Origin: Ornithinimicrobium cerasi
Lineage (GTDB): Bacteria; Actinomycetota; Actinomycetes; Actinomycetales; Dermatophilaceae
Direction of reading: 5' to 3'
NCBI RefSeq assembly: GCF_003702705.1
Contig: NZ_QZMN01000013.1
Coordinates: 1 to 64,000, forward strand
Length of the DNA stretch: 64,000 nt
The translations under genes were made by a program, and so were the position numbers. The stretch's first letter is position 1. Each line of letters begins with the position of its first letter. Under the pieces are notes generated by a model. It had not been told where the DNA came from. It saw only the letters and a list, made by a program, of their open reading frames with translations, and searched no databases. Of the stretch, positions 23,625-34,999 are shown piece by piece.

Positions 23625-25160
23625 TCAGTCGGTGGGGCAGCAGACCGCGACGGGGGTCTGGCGCGGCACGGGCGCGCCGACGGAGGGTATGCCGAGGCTC
23701 ACCGCAGGCTTGCGCGTCACCCCGTCCGTGACGGCCCCGTCGCCCTGGAGGGCCGCCCACGCGTCCCCGCCCCGGGTGCGGCGCACGGCATACCCGCCAC
23801 CCCGCACGCCGGAGTCGGCGATGAGGTGGTGGGGCGCGCCGTAGGTGACCCCGACGGTGACCACGTCACCGGGGCGCGGACGCTCGGCGCCGGGCGGGAC
23901 GCCCACGTGGACCAGCCGGTTGTCGCGCGCACGACCCGACAGGCGCTCAGTCTCGGCATCCTTGCGGCCCTCCCCCGGCGCGACGAGCACCTCGACCTCA
24001 CGGCCCTCCAGGGCCCGGTTGCCCGCCCAGGACACCTCCTCCTGCACTGCGATGAGCCGGTCGAAGCGTTCCTGCACGACCTCCTTGGGCACCTGGTCCG
24101 GCATGGTCGCCGCCGGCGTGCCGGGCCGGATGGAGTACTGGAAGGTGAAGGCGCTGGAGAACCGGGAGGCACGGACCACGTCGAGGGTGCCCTGGAAGTC
24201 CTCCTCGGTCTCGCCGGGGAAGCCGACGATGAGGTCGGTGGTGATGGCCGCGTCCGGGATCCGGTCGCGAACCCGGTCCAGGATGCCGAGGAACCGCCCG
24301 GCGCGGTAGGAGCGGCGCATGGCCCGCAGCACCCGGTCCGAGCCGGACTGCAGCGGCATGTGCAGGCTGGGCATGACGTTCGGCGTCTCGGCCATCGCGG
24401 CGATGACGTCGTCGGTGAACGCGGCCGGGTGGGGGCTGGTGAAGCGCACCCGCTCCAGCCCTGCGACCTCGCCGCAGGCGCGCAGCAGCTTGCCGAAGGC
24501 CAGCCGGTCGCCGAACTCGACGCCGTAGGTGTTGACGTTCTGGCCCAGGAGGGTGATCTCGACGACCCCCTGGGCCACGAGCGCCTCGATCTCGGCGAGG
24601 ATCTCCCCGGGACGCCTGTCCTTCTCGGTGCCGCGCAGCGCGGGCACGATGCAGAACGTGCAGGTGTTGTTGCAGCCCACGGAGATCGAGACCCAGGCGG
24701 AGTAAGCCGAGTCACGCCGGGTGGGCAGGGTGGAGGGGAAGACCTCCAGCGACTCGAGGATCTCCACCTCGGCGGCCCTGTTGTGGCGGGCCCGGTCCAG
24801 CAGCGCCGGGAGGGAGCCCACGTTGTGGGTGCCGAAGACGACGTCGACCCAGGGCGCGCGCTCGACGATGGTCGAGCGGTCCTTCTGGGCCAGGCAGCCG
24901 CCGACCGCGATCTGCATGTCCGGGTTGGCGACCTTGGCGGGGCGCAGCTGGCCGAGGTTGCCGTAGAGCTTGTTGGCGGCGTTCTCCCGGACGGCGCAGG
25001 TGTTGAACACGACCACATCCGCGACGGAGGGCCGGTCGGGCGTCGGCACGCTGGCGAGGTCGACGTAGCCCGCCGTCTCCAGGAGTCCGGCCAGGCGCTC
25101 GGAGTCGTGCACGTTCATCTGGCACCCGTGGGTGCGCACGTCATAGGTCTTGGTGCTCAT
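23625..25160 (-). CDS. miaB: tRNA 2-methylthio-N6-isopentenyladenosine synthase
   Basis: A 511-residue radical-SAM methylthiotransferase acting on A37 of tRNAs reading UNN codons. The UPF0004 domain has Cys in [16 protein letters not shown] and GGCLAQKD for the auxiliary Fe-S cluster. The radical-SAM CxxxCxxC is in [10 protein letters not shown], and a TRAM domain (about 385-450) follows. It is longer than usual by a C-terminal tail of about 60 residues rich in Gly, Arg and Val that ends with VCCPTD. Two GGTATGCCG words fall in that tail (23686 and 23786) and impose an ATA isoleucine and a TAT tyrosine codon. The gene overlaps the upstream DUF1275 stop by four bases. Confidence 0.95.
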   Translation of the reverse strand: MSTKTYDVRTHGCQMNVHDSERLAGLLETAGYVDLASVPTPDRPSVADVVVFNTCAVRENAANKLYGNLGQLRPAKVANPDMQIAVGGCLAQKDRSTIVERAPWVDVVFGTHNVGSLPALLDRARHNRAAEVEILESLEVFPSTLPTRRDSAYSAWVSISVGCNNTCTFCIVPALRGTEKDRRPGEILAEIEALVAQGVVEITLLGQNVNTYGVEFGDRLAFGKLLRACGEVAGLERVRFTSPHPAAFTDDVIAAMAETPNVMPSLHMPLQSGSDRVLRAMRRSYRAGRFLGILDRVRDRIPDAAITTDLIVGFPGETEEDFQGTLDVVRASRFSSAFTFQYSIRPGTPAATMPDQVPKEVVQERFDRLIAVQEEVSWAGNRALEGREVEVLVAPGEGRKDAETERLSGRARDNRLVHVGVPPGAERPRPGDVVTVGVTYGAPHHLIADSGVRGGGYAVRRTRGGDAWAALQGDGAVTDGVTRKPAVSLGIPSVGAPVPRQTPVAVCCPTD

Positions 25161-25897
25161 CGCACCGTCCAGGGTACGTGGTCCAGGAGGGGCGGGACCG
25201 CCACGAGCAGCAGCAGCCCGGCGGGCACGAGAAGGACCACGAAGCCGAGGGCCACGTAGCCGACCGCCCCCAGCACCCCGCCGAGGAAGAACAGCCCGAC
25301 GAGGGCGGAGAGCATCCAGAGCTTGCCGCGGTCACCCCGGACGGGCTCGGCGTCGGCCAGGCGGTTGCGGTAGGCCAGCTTGCCGAGCTCGATCCCGATG
25401 TCGGTCACCATCCCGGTGACGTGGGTGGTGCGGATGGTGGCCTCGGAGACCTTGGTGATGAGGGCGTTCTGCTGGCCCATGACGAAGCAGAGCACCGCCA
25501 CGAGCAACCACTCGCGGTGGGCCCACGTCACCTCGTCGGCGAGCCCGCCCACGACCAGGACGAGGACCGCCTCGGTCAGCAGGACGAGCGCGAAGCGGTC
25601 GCCCCGGGCCCGGCGGCGGGCCCAGTTGAACTGGACGGCGCAGGCCATGGCGCCGAGGAGGAAGAAGGCGATGGAGACCAGGCCCAGGCCGACCAGGCGT
25701 CCCCCGCCGAGGACGAGCTGGTCGGCGACGCCCGCGGTGATGCCGGTCATGTGTGACGTGTAGAAGCCGACGGCGACGAAGCCGACGGAGTTGAGCACGC
25801 CCGCGACCCAGGCGAGGAGGTAGGCCAGGTGGCGGTTGAGTCGTTCGTCCCGGACCGCCCCGGCCAGCCGGAGGAGGTGCCAGTCAGGCAGGGTCAC
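25157..25897 (-). CDS. YoaK-type DUF1275 membrane protein
   Basis: 246 residues with six predicted TM segments. [28 protein letters not shown] and [31 protein letters not shown] are the two family motifs of DUF1275 proteins, whose role is not established. The GTG at 25897 ([13 protein letters not shown]) fits the family N-terminus; upstream extension is not conserved. It overlaps miaB by four bases (25157-25160) and is the first gene of that transcription unit. Confidence 0.85.
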   Translation of the reverse strand: MTLPDWHLLRLAGAVRDERLNRHLAYLLAWVAGVLNSVGFVAVGFYTSHMTGITAGVADQLVLGGGRLVGLGLVSIAFFLLGAMACAVQFNWARRRARGDRFALVLLTEAVLVLVVGGLADEVTWAHREWLLVAVLCFVMGQQNALITKVSEATIRTTHVTGMVTDIGIELGKLAYRNRLADAEPVRGDRGKLWMLSALVGLFFLGGVLGAVGYVALGFVVLLVPAGLLLLVAVPPLLDHVPWTVR

Positions 25898-25995
25898 GGA
25901 CCCAGCCCACCACACCGGGACCGACCTCCGACCAGCGGGTTGTCGGGGTGAGCGACACCTCGTCACCTCGCGGTGGTGGCCGGGGCACGGCGGCG

Positions 25996-26001
25996 TAAGG
26001 T
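25996..26001 (+). promoter_or_regulatory. -10 element of the DUF5709 gene
   Basis: TAAGGT lies 36 bases before the ATG, followed by a full AAGGAG ribosome binding site. This is one of the few clearly leadered forward promoters in the window. Confidence 0.4.
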
Positions 26002-26037
26002 GGGGCCGACGGCACCAGCAGCGAAGGAGCAGCAGCC

Positions 26038-26592
26038 ATGAGCGACCAGGCGGACCGGGAGCAGATGGGCGACGACCTCGGGGTGTGGAGCGTCGACGCC
26101 GAGGACCAGCTGCAGCCCGAGGACACCCTGGACGGTGACGGCGACCCGCTGGACCGTGGATACGTGGCCGCCGATCGCCTGCACGGCTCGCTGGCCTTCG
26201 GTGTCACGGCCGAGGAGCAGCGCAGCGAGGAGACGATCGACCAGCGCATCCGCCAGGAGGTCCCTGACCCCTACTCCGCCTATGGCGCGCCCGACGACGA
26301 GTCCGGCATGGAGAAGGATGACGGCATGATCGGCGGGGACGACCCCGACGCCATCCGCGCCGAGCTCGACCACTACGGCGGTGAGGTCGGACGGGTCGGC
26401 CGCATCGTCGCCCCGGACGAGGGGAACGGGTCGGACCGGGAAGCCAGGATGATCGCCCGGGAGGGGCAGGCCACCAGCTGGGACTCCCCCGAGGAGTCGG
26501 CCATGCACTACGTGGACGGCGGCGACGAGGACGACCTGGTGGAGGAGGAGTGGCTGCCCTCCGACGCTCCCGCCCAGGACGAGGACGAGTAG
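26038..26592 (+). CDS. Acidic DUF5709 protein
   Basis: A 184-residue strongly acidic soluble protein with the conserved blocks LGVWSVDAEDQLQPEDTLDGDG, EETIDQRIRQEVPDPYSAYG and REGQATSWDSPEESAMHYV, which I recognise from the actinobacterial DUF5709 family. There are no TM segments or catalytic motif. Start is fixed by AAGGAG nine bases upstream. It stands alone between the divergent DUF1275 gene and the convergent recX gene, 13 bases from recX. Family function is unknown; high acidity suggests a stress or DNA-mimic-like role only as speculation. Confidence 0.85.
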   Translation: MSDQADREQMGDDLGVWSVDAEDQLQPEDTLDGDGDPLDRGYVAADRLHGSLAFGVTAEEQRSEETIDQRIRQEVPDPYSAYGAPDDESGMEKDDGMIGGDDPDAIRAELDHYGGEVGRVGRIVAPDEGNGSDREARMIAREGQATSWDSPEESAMHYVDGGDEDDLVEEEWLPSDAPAQDEDE

Positions 26593-26604
26593 GGGCAGCC
26601 GGGG

Positions 26605-27267
26605 TCAGTCGCGCAGGTGCTCCGGCAGGTCGTCCAGGGCCTCCCGGATGACCTGGTAGGACACCCCCGCGCCGTAGCCCTTGCGGGCCAGGAAGCCCGC
26701 CAGCCGCCGGGTCTGCACCTCTCGGTCGAGACCGCGCATCGTGCGCAGCCGTCGGGTGACGAGGGCACGGGCCTGCTCCCGCTCACGCTCGGGGTCGACC
26801 TCCTCCAGCGCGGCCTCGACGACGACGTCGGCCACCCCCTTGGCGCGCAGCTCGTGGCGTATGGCCTCGGCCGCCAGTCCCTTGGTCTCCTGGCGGGAGC
26901 GCACGAACATCTCGGCGTAGGCCTCGTCGTCGACGAGCCCGACCTCGCTCATGCGGTCGAGGATCCTCGCTGCCACCTCAGGGGCGCAGTCACGGTCACG
27001 CAGCTTGTCCTCGAGCTGCCGCCGGGTCCGTGGGCCCATCGCGAGCTGGCGGAGCACGATGCGACGGGCGGCCGCGTCCGGGTCGGGTTCGGTCCCGGCC
27101 GTCCCGGACCCGCCATGGCGCGTCGGCCCGCCGGTCCCGGTCGTCGGGGTGGTCGAGCTCGACGTGCTGGGCGAAGACACCGACGGGCGGAGCCCGGAGG
27201 CCCTCGCCGCCGCCTCCGCGGCCGCCAGCGCCTCCCGGGCGGCCGACAACCGGTCCGTCTCCGGCAT
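26605..27267 (-). CDS. recX: Regulatory protein RecX
   Basis: 220 residues. The C-terminal 150 form the three RecX helical repeats (ARRIVLRQLAMGPRTRRQLEDKL, VGLVDDEAYAEMFVRSRQETKGL, GYGAGVSYQVIREALDDL). The N-terminal 60 residues are Ala/Ser/Thr-rich and probably disordered, longer than in many RecX proteins. It modulates RecA filaments. The ATG shares its first base with the recA stop (TGATG), so translation is coupled. Confidence 0.93.
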   Translation of the reverse strand: MPETDRLSAAREALAAAEAAARASGLRPSVSSPSTSSSTTPTTGTGGPTRHGGSGTAGTEPDPDAAARRIVLRQLAMGPRTRRQLEDKLRDRDCAPEVAARILDRMSEVGLVDDEAYAEMFVRSRQETKGLAAEAIRHELRAKGVADVVVEAALEEVDPEREREQARALVTRRLRTMRGLDREVQTRRLAGFLARKGYGAGVSYQVIREALDDLPEHLRD

Positions 27268-28367
27268 CAGAAGTCGACCGGGACCTCACCCGTGACCGGG
27301 TCGACCCCGGCCGGCAGGTCGTCGACGGTGACCGGTCGGACGCCGACACCGAGCTTGGTCTTGATCTTGAGGTCGATCTCGTCGGCCAGGTCCGGGTTGT
27401 CCTTGAGGAACTGCCGGGCGTTCTCCTTGCCCTGGCCCATCTGGTCGCCCTCGTAGGTGTACCAGGCGCCGGACTTGCGCACGAAGCCGTGCTCGACGCC
27501 CATGTCGATGAGCCCACCCTCGCGGGAGATGCCGTGCCCGTAGAGGATGTCGAACTCGGCCAGCTTGAAGGGCGGCGCCACCTTGTTCTTGACGATCTTG
27601 GCGCGGGTCCGGTTGCCGACCGCGTCGGTGCCGTCCTTGAGCGTCTCGATGCGGCGCACGTCGATGCGGACCGAGGCGTAGAACTTCAACGCCTTGCCGC
27701 CGGTGGTCGTCTCGGGCGAGCCGAACATCACGCCGATCTTCTCGCGGAGCTGGTTGATGAAGATCGCGGTGGTCCCGGTGGTGCTGAGAGCACCGGTGAT
27801 CTTGCGGAGGGCCTGCGACATCAGCCGGGCCTGCAGACCGACGTGGCTGTCCCCCATCTCGCCCTCGATCTCGGCGCGGGGCACGAGAGCCGCCACCGAG
27901 TCGATGACGATGATGTCGAGCGCCCCGGAACGGATCAGCATGTCGGCGATCTCCAGGGCCTGCTCCCCCGTGTCCGGCTGGCTGACGAGCAGCGCGTCCG
28001 TGTCGACACCGAGCGCCTTGGCGTAGTCGGGGTCGAGCGCGTGCTCGGCGTCGATGAAGGCCGCGATGCCGCCGGCGCGCTGCGCGCTGGCGACGGCGTG
28101 CAGCGCCACCGTGGTCTTGCCGCTGGACTCCGGGCCGTAGATCTCCACCACGCGCCCGCGGGGCAGACCACCGACTCCCAGCGCCACGTCGAGCGCGATG
28201 GAGCCGGTCGGGATCACCTGGATCGGCGGTCGGTCCTCGTCGCCGAGGCGCATCACGGAGCCCTTGCCGTGCTGCTTCTCGATCTGGGCCATCACCGTGT
28301 CGAGCGCGCGCAGCTTGTCGCTGCCGACGCGCTCCGCGCTGCTGGCGGGTGCCGTCTTCGTGGCCAT
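27267..28367 (-). CDS. recA: Recombinase RecA
   Basis: A 366-residue recombinase. Walker A is GPESSGKTT near residue 77, Walker B is [19 protein letters not shown], and loop L2 is the [19 protein letters not shown] segment. No intein interrupts it. The ATG is preceded by GAAGGAG. A LexA-like box sits about 190 bases upstream (28554-28569), as expected for an SOS gene, and recX follows in the same transcript. It mediates homologous recombination and LexA self-cleavage. Confidence 0.98.
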   Translation of the reverse strand: MATKTAPASSAERVGSDKLRALDTVMAQIEKQHGKGSVMRLGDEDRPPIQVIPTGSIALDVALGVGGLPRGRVVEIYGPESSGKTTVALHAVASAQRAGGIAAFIDAEHALDPDYAKALGVDTDALLVSQPDTGEQALEIADMLIRSGALDIIVIDSVAALVPRAEIEGEMGDSHVGLQARLMSQALRKITGALSTTGTTAIFINQLREKIGVMFGSPETTTGGKALKFYASVRIDVRRIETLKDGTDAVGNRTRAKIVKNKVAPPFKLAEFDILYGHGISREGGLIDMGVEHGFVRKSGAWYTYEGDQMGQGKENARQFLKDNPDLADEIDLKIKTKLGVGVRPVTVDDLPAGVDPVTGEVPVDF

Positions 28368-28470
28368 GTCCTGCTCCTTCGTCCTCGTGGTGAGCGCGCC
28401 TGCCTTCGACAGTCCTCGGCCGTCGGGCCTCCTGCCGGAGACGCCTCGCCCGTGTGCTGTCAGACGCTAG

Positions 28471-31113
<2,643 letters not shown>

Positions 31114-31184
31114 ACCCCAGCTCCCTGCAGCCTGCCCGGACACGCCGACAGGACACGGGCGACGGCAGTTGCCAGAGTGGGGCC

Positions 31185-31667
31185 ATGACCGACGACACCA
31201 GCCAGCCCGGCAGCACCCCGTTCACCGACGACGAGCACGAGCTCATCCGGCGGTCCGCCTTCGGCGCCATCGCCCTCGTCTCGCGCTCGGACCCGGGTTT
31301 CTTCTCGATGTTCAAGGAGTCGATGGCCGGGTCCAAGGCGCTGCAGGAGGCACCGGAGGGTGTCAAGGCGCTGCTGAGCGAGGGAGGTTTCCCGACACCG
31401 CCCGCCGGCTCGCCGGAGGAGGTGGAGGAGACGCTCCTGGCCGACCTCGGACAGACGATGCGCGTGCTGCGCGCCAAGGCCCCGACGCAGGCCCAGGCCT
31501 ACCGCGACGTCATCCTCGCGGCCTCCGACCGGGTGGCCGCTGCCTCTGACGGCGTCGCCGCCGAGGAGCAGCAGATGATCGAGAAGATCCGGGCCGCCCT
31601 GTCCGACGGGATCGCGGGCGACCCGCCGGTCGGTGACACCGCCGTCGACGCCCCGCGCCACGGCTGA
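31185..31667 (+). CDS. Hypothetical helical protein
   Basis: A 160-residue soluble protein without a family I can name. Hydrophilic, with predicted helices: DDEHELIRRSAFGAIALVSRSDPGFFSMFKESMAGSKAL-type segments broken by a Pro-rich turn (FPTPPAGSPEEV). It has no Cys and no membrane segment. CAGAGT six bases before the ATG may be a -10 element of a leaderless transcript. It follows asd by 71 bases and is followed by a simple-repeat region. A stress-type (TerB-like) helical bundle is possible but not supported by any motif. Confidence 0.7.
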   Translation: MTDDTSQPGSTPFTDDEHELIRRSAFGAIALVSRSDPGFFSMFKESMAGSKALQEAPEGVKALLSEGGFPTPPAGSPEEVEETLLADLGQTMRVLRAKAPTQAQAYRDVILAASDRVAAASDGVAAEEQQMIEKIRAALSDGIAGDPPVGDTAVDAPRHG

Positions 31668-31669
31668 CT

Positions 31670-31740
31670 CACCCTTCACCCCCCCTCCCCACTCCCCGCT
31701 CCGCACTCCGCACTCCCCGCTCCCCCACTCCCCACTCACA
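31670..31740. repeat. C-rich simple repeat patch
   Basis: Imperfect reiteration of CACTCCCCGCTCC-like units, pyrimidine-rich on the plus strand, just after the stop of the preceding gene. There is no coding potential. On the minus strand it is purine-rich (GGGGAGTGGGGAG). Confidence 0.7.
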
Positions 31741-31800
31741 GGCTCGATCCCTCCTGACCGACGGATGCATGGGCCCGGAGGTATGCCTTCGCGCCTGTGA

Positions 31801-31880
31801 GTCGCGAGTCGGGGCGGGGGCGGCGCCGGGTGGGGCGGGGCGAGTCGGGGCGGGGCGAGTCGGGGCGGGGCGCGGGAGGG
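31801..31880. repeat. G-rich tandem repeat
   Basis: The unit GAGTCGGGGCGGGGC recurs with a 15-base period (two exact copies and partial ones), G-rich on the plus strand. Several G4 runs occur in a row, so a G-quadruplex is possible. It lies directly after the stop of the DUF3046 gene. One GGTATGCC variant (31780-31787) separates it from the C-rich patch. Confidence 0.7.
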
Positions 31881-31883
31881 AGG

Positions 31884-32105
31884 TCAGCGGCGGCGGCGCG
31901 GCTCCGGGAGGAGCTGGTGCTCGGGAGGCACGTCGAGGTCGCGCACGACCGCCTCCCACACCTGCCGGATCGGCTCGCCGTCGGCGAGCGCCTGGTCGAC
32001 CGTGCGCCCTCCCAGAGACCCCAGCACCCGCTGGTCGGCGACGATCGCGGCATACCCCCGTCCGAACTCCTGCTCCATCAGGGACCAGAACTCGCTCAGC
32101 CGCAC
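31884..32105 (-). CDS. DUF3046 protein
   Basis: 73 residues: MRLSEFWSLMEQEFGRGYA, DQRVLGSLGGRTVDQAL and IRQVWEAVVRDLDVP are the conserved blocks of DUF3046, a small actinobacterial family usually encoded near recA and recX, which is also roughly true here. Function is unknown. The GTG start has TAGGGT six bases upstream (32112-32117), a leaderless arrangement. The Arg-rich C-terminus runs into the tandem repeat. Confidence 0.88.
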   Translation of the reverse strand: MRLSEFWSLMEQEFGRGYAAIVADQRVLGSLGGRTVDQALADGEPIRQVWEAVVRDLDVPPEHQLLPEPRRRR

Positions 32106-32111
32106 CGGCCC

Positions 32112-32117
32112 ACCCTA
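32112..32117 (-). promoter_or_regulatory. -10 element of the DUF3046 gene
   Basis: TAGGGT on the minus strand, six bases before the GTG start. It overlaps the stop region of the AEC transporter gene, so DUF3046 has its own promoter. Confidence 0.4.
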
Positions 32118-33038
32118 ACCGCCGCCCCTCAGCCCGACGATCAGCAGCATCGCGGGCATGGCGAGCATCGTCGTGGCGAAGACGCAGTCGCGCGCGATGG
32201 TTTCACCGCGACCGTAGGCGACGGCGAGGATGAAGACGTTCTGGGCGGTCGGCAGCGCCGACATCACCACGGCGGCCAGCACCTCCACCCGGGACAGGCC
32301 GAGCCCGAGGGCGGTCAGGCCCGCCACGAGCGGCATCAGACCCAGCTTGAGCACCACCATGAGCGCCAGCTCGGCCAGGTTGCCCCTCCCCCGCGGCGGG
32401 GGCGAGAGCCGCAACGAGATGCCGAACGCCAGCAGCATCCCCGGGATCGCCAGCCCGCCCACCAGCTCCACCGGTGCCCGGACCACCGCGGGCAGCGAGA
32501 GAGCGGTCACCGCCACGAGCAGCCCGAGCAGGCTGCCGATGGTGAGGGGGTTCGTGAACGGGGAGCGGAGGAGCCGGGTGACCGACACCCGCCCCTGCCC
32601 TGTCGCATCGAGGGCGCCGAGCCACGCCGGCTGCAGCAGGAGGAGCTGCACCAGGATGATCGGCGCCGCCCACTGCGCGTCCCCGAGGACGTAGACCGCG
32701 ATGGGGACGCCGAGATTGTTGGAGTTCACGTAGCTCACCCCCATCCCGCCCATGATGGCGTGGGTGAGCGGTCGCCTCAGGACCCACCGCGCGATGACGA
32801 GGTATGCCGCGCCCGTCACCACGATCCCGGCGAGCGTGGCGACCAGGAAGCCGGAGAACAGCACCCCGACGTCGGCGTCGGCCACCACGAGGAAGAGGAG
32901 CGCCGGGGAGCCCACCCAGAAGGTCAGCCGCGCCAGCATCCGCTGCTCGTCGACCCCGAACAGCCGGGTGTGCGCCAGCAGCCAGCCGACCGCGACGACC
33001 GCCGCGATCAGCCAGAAACCCTGCAGGACGGCCACCAC
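32115..33038 (-). CDS. AEC-family (auxin efflux carrier-like) transporter
   Basis: 307 residues with about ten TM segments in two halves, the second beginning after a charged loop (ATGQGRVSVTRLL). MGMGGMSYVNSNN-like GGMGVSYVNSNNLGVPI and SVLPTAQNVFILA-like SALPTAQNVFILAVAYG are AEC family motifs. Substrates of bacterial members are mostly organic acids such as malonate or malate. A GTG start is preceded by GATAAT eight bases upstream, so it too may be leaderless. Transport direction and substrate are not inferable. Confidence 0.88.
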   Translation of the reverse strand: MVAVLQGFWLIAAVVAVGWLLAHTRLFGVDEQRMLARLTFWVGSPALLFLVVADADVGVLFSGFLVATLAGIVVTGAAYLVIARWVLRRPLTHAIMGGMGVSYVNSNNLGVPIAVYVLGDAQWAAPIILVQLLLLQPAWLGALDATGQGRVSVTRLLRSPFTNPLTIGSLLGLLVAVTALSLPAVVRAPVELVGGLAIPGMLLAFGISLRLSPPPRGRGNLAELALMVVLKLGLMPLVAGLTALGLGLSRVEVLAAVVMSALPTAQNVFILAVAYGRGETIARDCVFATTMLAMPAMLLIVGLRGGG

Positions 33039-33102
33039 GGGGACTGATTATCCGGCGTCCTGAGAGGGCCTGCTCGGGCGGGGCGACGGCCGTCCGCGCT
33101 GC

Positions 33103-33108
33103 TAGCCT
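33103..33108 (+). promoter_or_regulatory. -10 element of the carboxyltransferase gene
   Basis: TAGCCT followed by exactly seven bases and ATG; no Shine-Dalgarno sequence. Confidence 0.5.
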
Positions 33109-33115
33109 CTCTCGA

Positions 33116-34972
33116 ATGAGCGATGTGCGGGACGAGCAGCCCGGCAGGCCCCACCCGGACGCCCACGCCGACTACGAGACCGGCGACGGCGGCGTCACCC
33201 GCGACCTCCTCGACCGCCGCCCGGTCGTCCCGCGCACGGTCTCCACGCTGTACGAGACCCGCCCCGGGCTCAACCCCACCAAGGCGATCGGCAGGTTCCT
33301 GGAGGCGGTCAACCTGCAGGAGCGGCACGGCCACATGCGCGTCGTCGACGACCTCATCGGCCTGCAGCGCCGCGTGGGCGACACCATCGAGCACTACCGG
33401 GACAAGCTGCTCAACGCGGAGGCACGCAGCGGCTCGACCGAGTCGGCCAAGTTCGGGATCGGGCACTTCAACGGCCAGCGAGCCGTGGTCTACGTCGTGG
33501 ACTGGGCCTTCTTCGCAGGGTCGCTGGGCGAGGTGGCCGGGGAGAAGTTCGTGCAGGCCGCCGAGCTGGCCGAGCGCGAGAGGTTGCCGCTGGTCAGCAT
33601 GGGCGCCTCCTCCGGCGTCCGGCAGCACGAGAACGTCCTCGGGCTGATCCAGATGCAGCGTATGGCCGCGGCGGCCAACAAGTTCCAGCACACCACCAAC
33701 CGCCCCTACATCTCGGTGCTCGCGGGCCAGGTCTGGGGCGGCATGTCCGCCAGCGCGGTCCCGGTCGCGGACCTCGTCGTCGCCCTCGAGGGGACCGACT
33801 ACGGCTTCGCCGGGCGCCGGGTGATCGAGACCTTCGAGGGCCGGGCGGTGCCCAAGGGCATGCAGAGCGCGGAGGCCAACTACCTGGACCGCAACGTCGA
33901 CCTCCTGGTGAAGGACGTGGACGAGCTCATCGAGTGGCTCGGTCGGATCTTCGACGCCGGCCGGTCGACGCACCGGATCCGGGCCCGGTCCGAGGGGCCT
34001 ACGCGCCCCGCTGACGTCCTGCCGGGCGGACGGCCCGTGACCACGGGACCGGAGGGCTTCAGCGCCGCGCTGTGGGACCACCAGGTGACCGAGCAGGTCG
34101 TGCAGGTGCCCCGCGCCCGCCGCGACCAGCCAGACACCCCGCCCCGCGAGGCGCTGATGGCCCGCTACAACGAGATCGCCGCGGGCGCCGGACGGCTCGA
34201 CACCGAGTTCTACCTGCAGAACGTCTTCGACTCCGCGGTGCCCTTCTACAACCACCTCCGGTTCGAGGAGGAGAAGAAGTACCCCAACATCATCGCCGGG
34301 CTCGGCATCATCGGGGACACCACCTTCATGGTCATCGGCGACCAGCCGTGCTACCAGGTCTCCGCGGGCTACGTCGGCAAGTCCCCCGCCAACCCCGGCC
34401 CCGAGGACTTCGAGTACGGCGTCCGCATGATGCAGGCGGCCCAGCGCTGGGGGCTGCCCATCGTCTTCTTCACCGACACCCTCGGGGCCCTGCCGACCAT
34501 GGCCGCGGAGCGCCGAGGCCAGTCCCGCGCGATCGCCCAGAGCATCAAGACCTCCGCCTCCCACCCGTTCCCCACCGTGTCGGTCATCGCCGGGGCGATG
34601 GGCAGCGGCGGAGGGCTCGCGACGACACCGTTCGGCCGCCACACCGTCATGCTCGACAGCGCCCTGGGCTTCGTCTCCGAGCCGCGCTCGACGGCGACCA
34701 TCCTCTACAACGAGTCCAACCCGAGCGTCGAGCAGGTGGCGATGACCCTGGAGACGATGCGTGCCTCCGCGGACGACCTGCGCCACCAGGGGCTGGTCGA
34801 CGTGATCGTCACCGACGAGGAGGACCCCTACCTCACCGCCCGCGAGCTGCGCGTGGCGATCGTGGAGGGGTACAACCGCCAGGTCGGTCTCACCCCTCGC
34901 CGGTTGCGTCAGAAGGCCGACGAGAGGCTGCGCCCGAGGACCCTGGGCAAGCTCGCGGCCGACGCCGACTGA
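33116..34972 (+). CDS. Acyl-CoA carboxylase carboxyltransferase, fused beta-alpha
   Basis: A 618-residue protein with two crotonase-fold halves. The N-terminal half (about 80-300) has the AccD-like SMGASSGVRQHENVLGLIQMQRMAAAA and GGMSASAVPVADLVVALEGTDYGFAG; the C-terminal half (about 340-600) has the AccA-like HPFPTVSVIAGAMGSGGGLATTPFG and EPRSTATILY. It should transfer CO2 from biotin carrier protein to acetyl-CoA or another acyl-CoA. No Cys4 zinc ribbon of classical AccD is present. No biotin carboxylase gene is nearby, so it relies on a partner elsewhere. Gene symbols accA/accD are avoided because substrate is uncertain. The start follows a leaderless -10 element. Confidence 0.88.
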   Translation: MSDVRDEQPGRPHPDAHADYETGDGGVTRDLLDRRPVVPRTVSTLYETRPGLNPTKAIGRFLEAVNLQERHGHMRVVDDLIGLQRRVGDTIEHYRDKLLNAEARSGSTESAKFGIGHFNGQRAVVYVVDWAFFAGSLGEVAGEKFVQAAELAERERLPLVSMGASSGVRQHENVLGLIQMQRMAAAANKFQHTTNRPYISVLAGQVWGGMSASAVPVADLVVALEGTDYGFAGRRVIETFEGRAVPKGMQSAEANYLDRNVDLLVKDVDELIEWLGRIFDAGRSTHRIRARSEGPTRPADVLPGGRPVTTGPEGFSAALWDHQVTEQVVQVPRARRDQPDTPPREALMARYNEIAAGAGRLDTEFYLQNVFDSAVPFYNHLRFEEEKKYPNIIAGLGIIGDTTFMVIGDQPCYQVSAGYVGKSPANPGPEDFEYGVRMMQAAQRWGLPIVFFTDTLGALPTMAAERRGQSRAIAQSIKTSASHPFPTVSVIAGAMGSGGGLATTPFGRHTVMLDSALGFVSEPRSTATILYNESNPSVEQVAMTLETMRASADDLRHQGLVDVIVTDEEDPYLTARELRVAIVEGYNRQVGLTPRRLRQKADERLRPRTLGKLAADAD

Positions 34973-34999
34973 CGCGACGCCGACCCACCCAGGCCCGGG

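Noticed and set aside
23100-25259. Long plus-strand frame opposite miaB and the kinase-like gene
   Set aside because: His/Gly/Asp/Arg-rich composition without any domain; miaB is fully conserved on the other strand.
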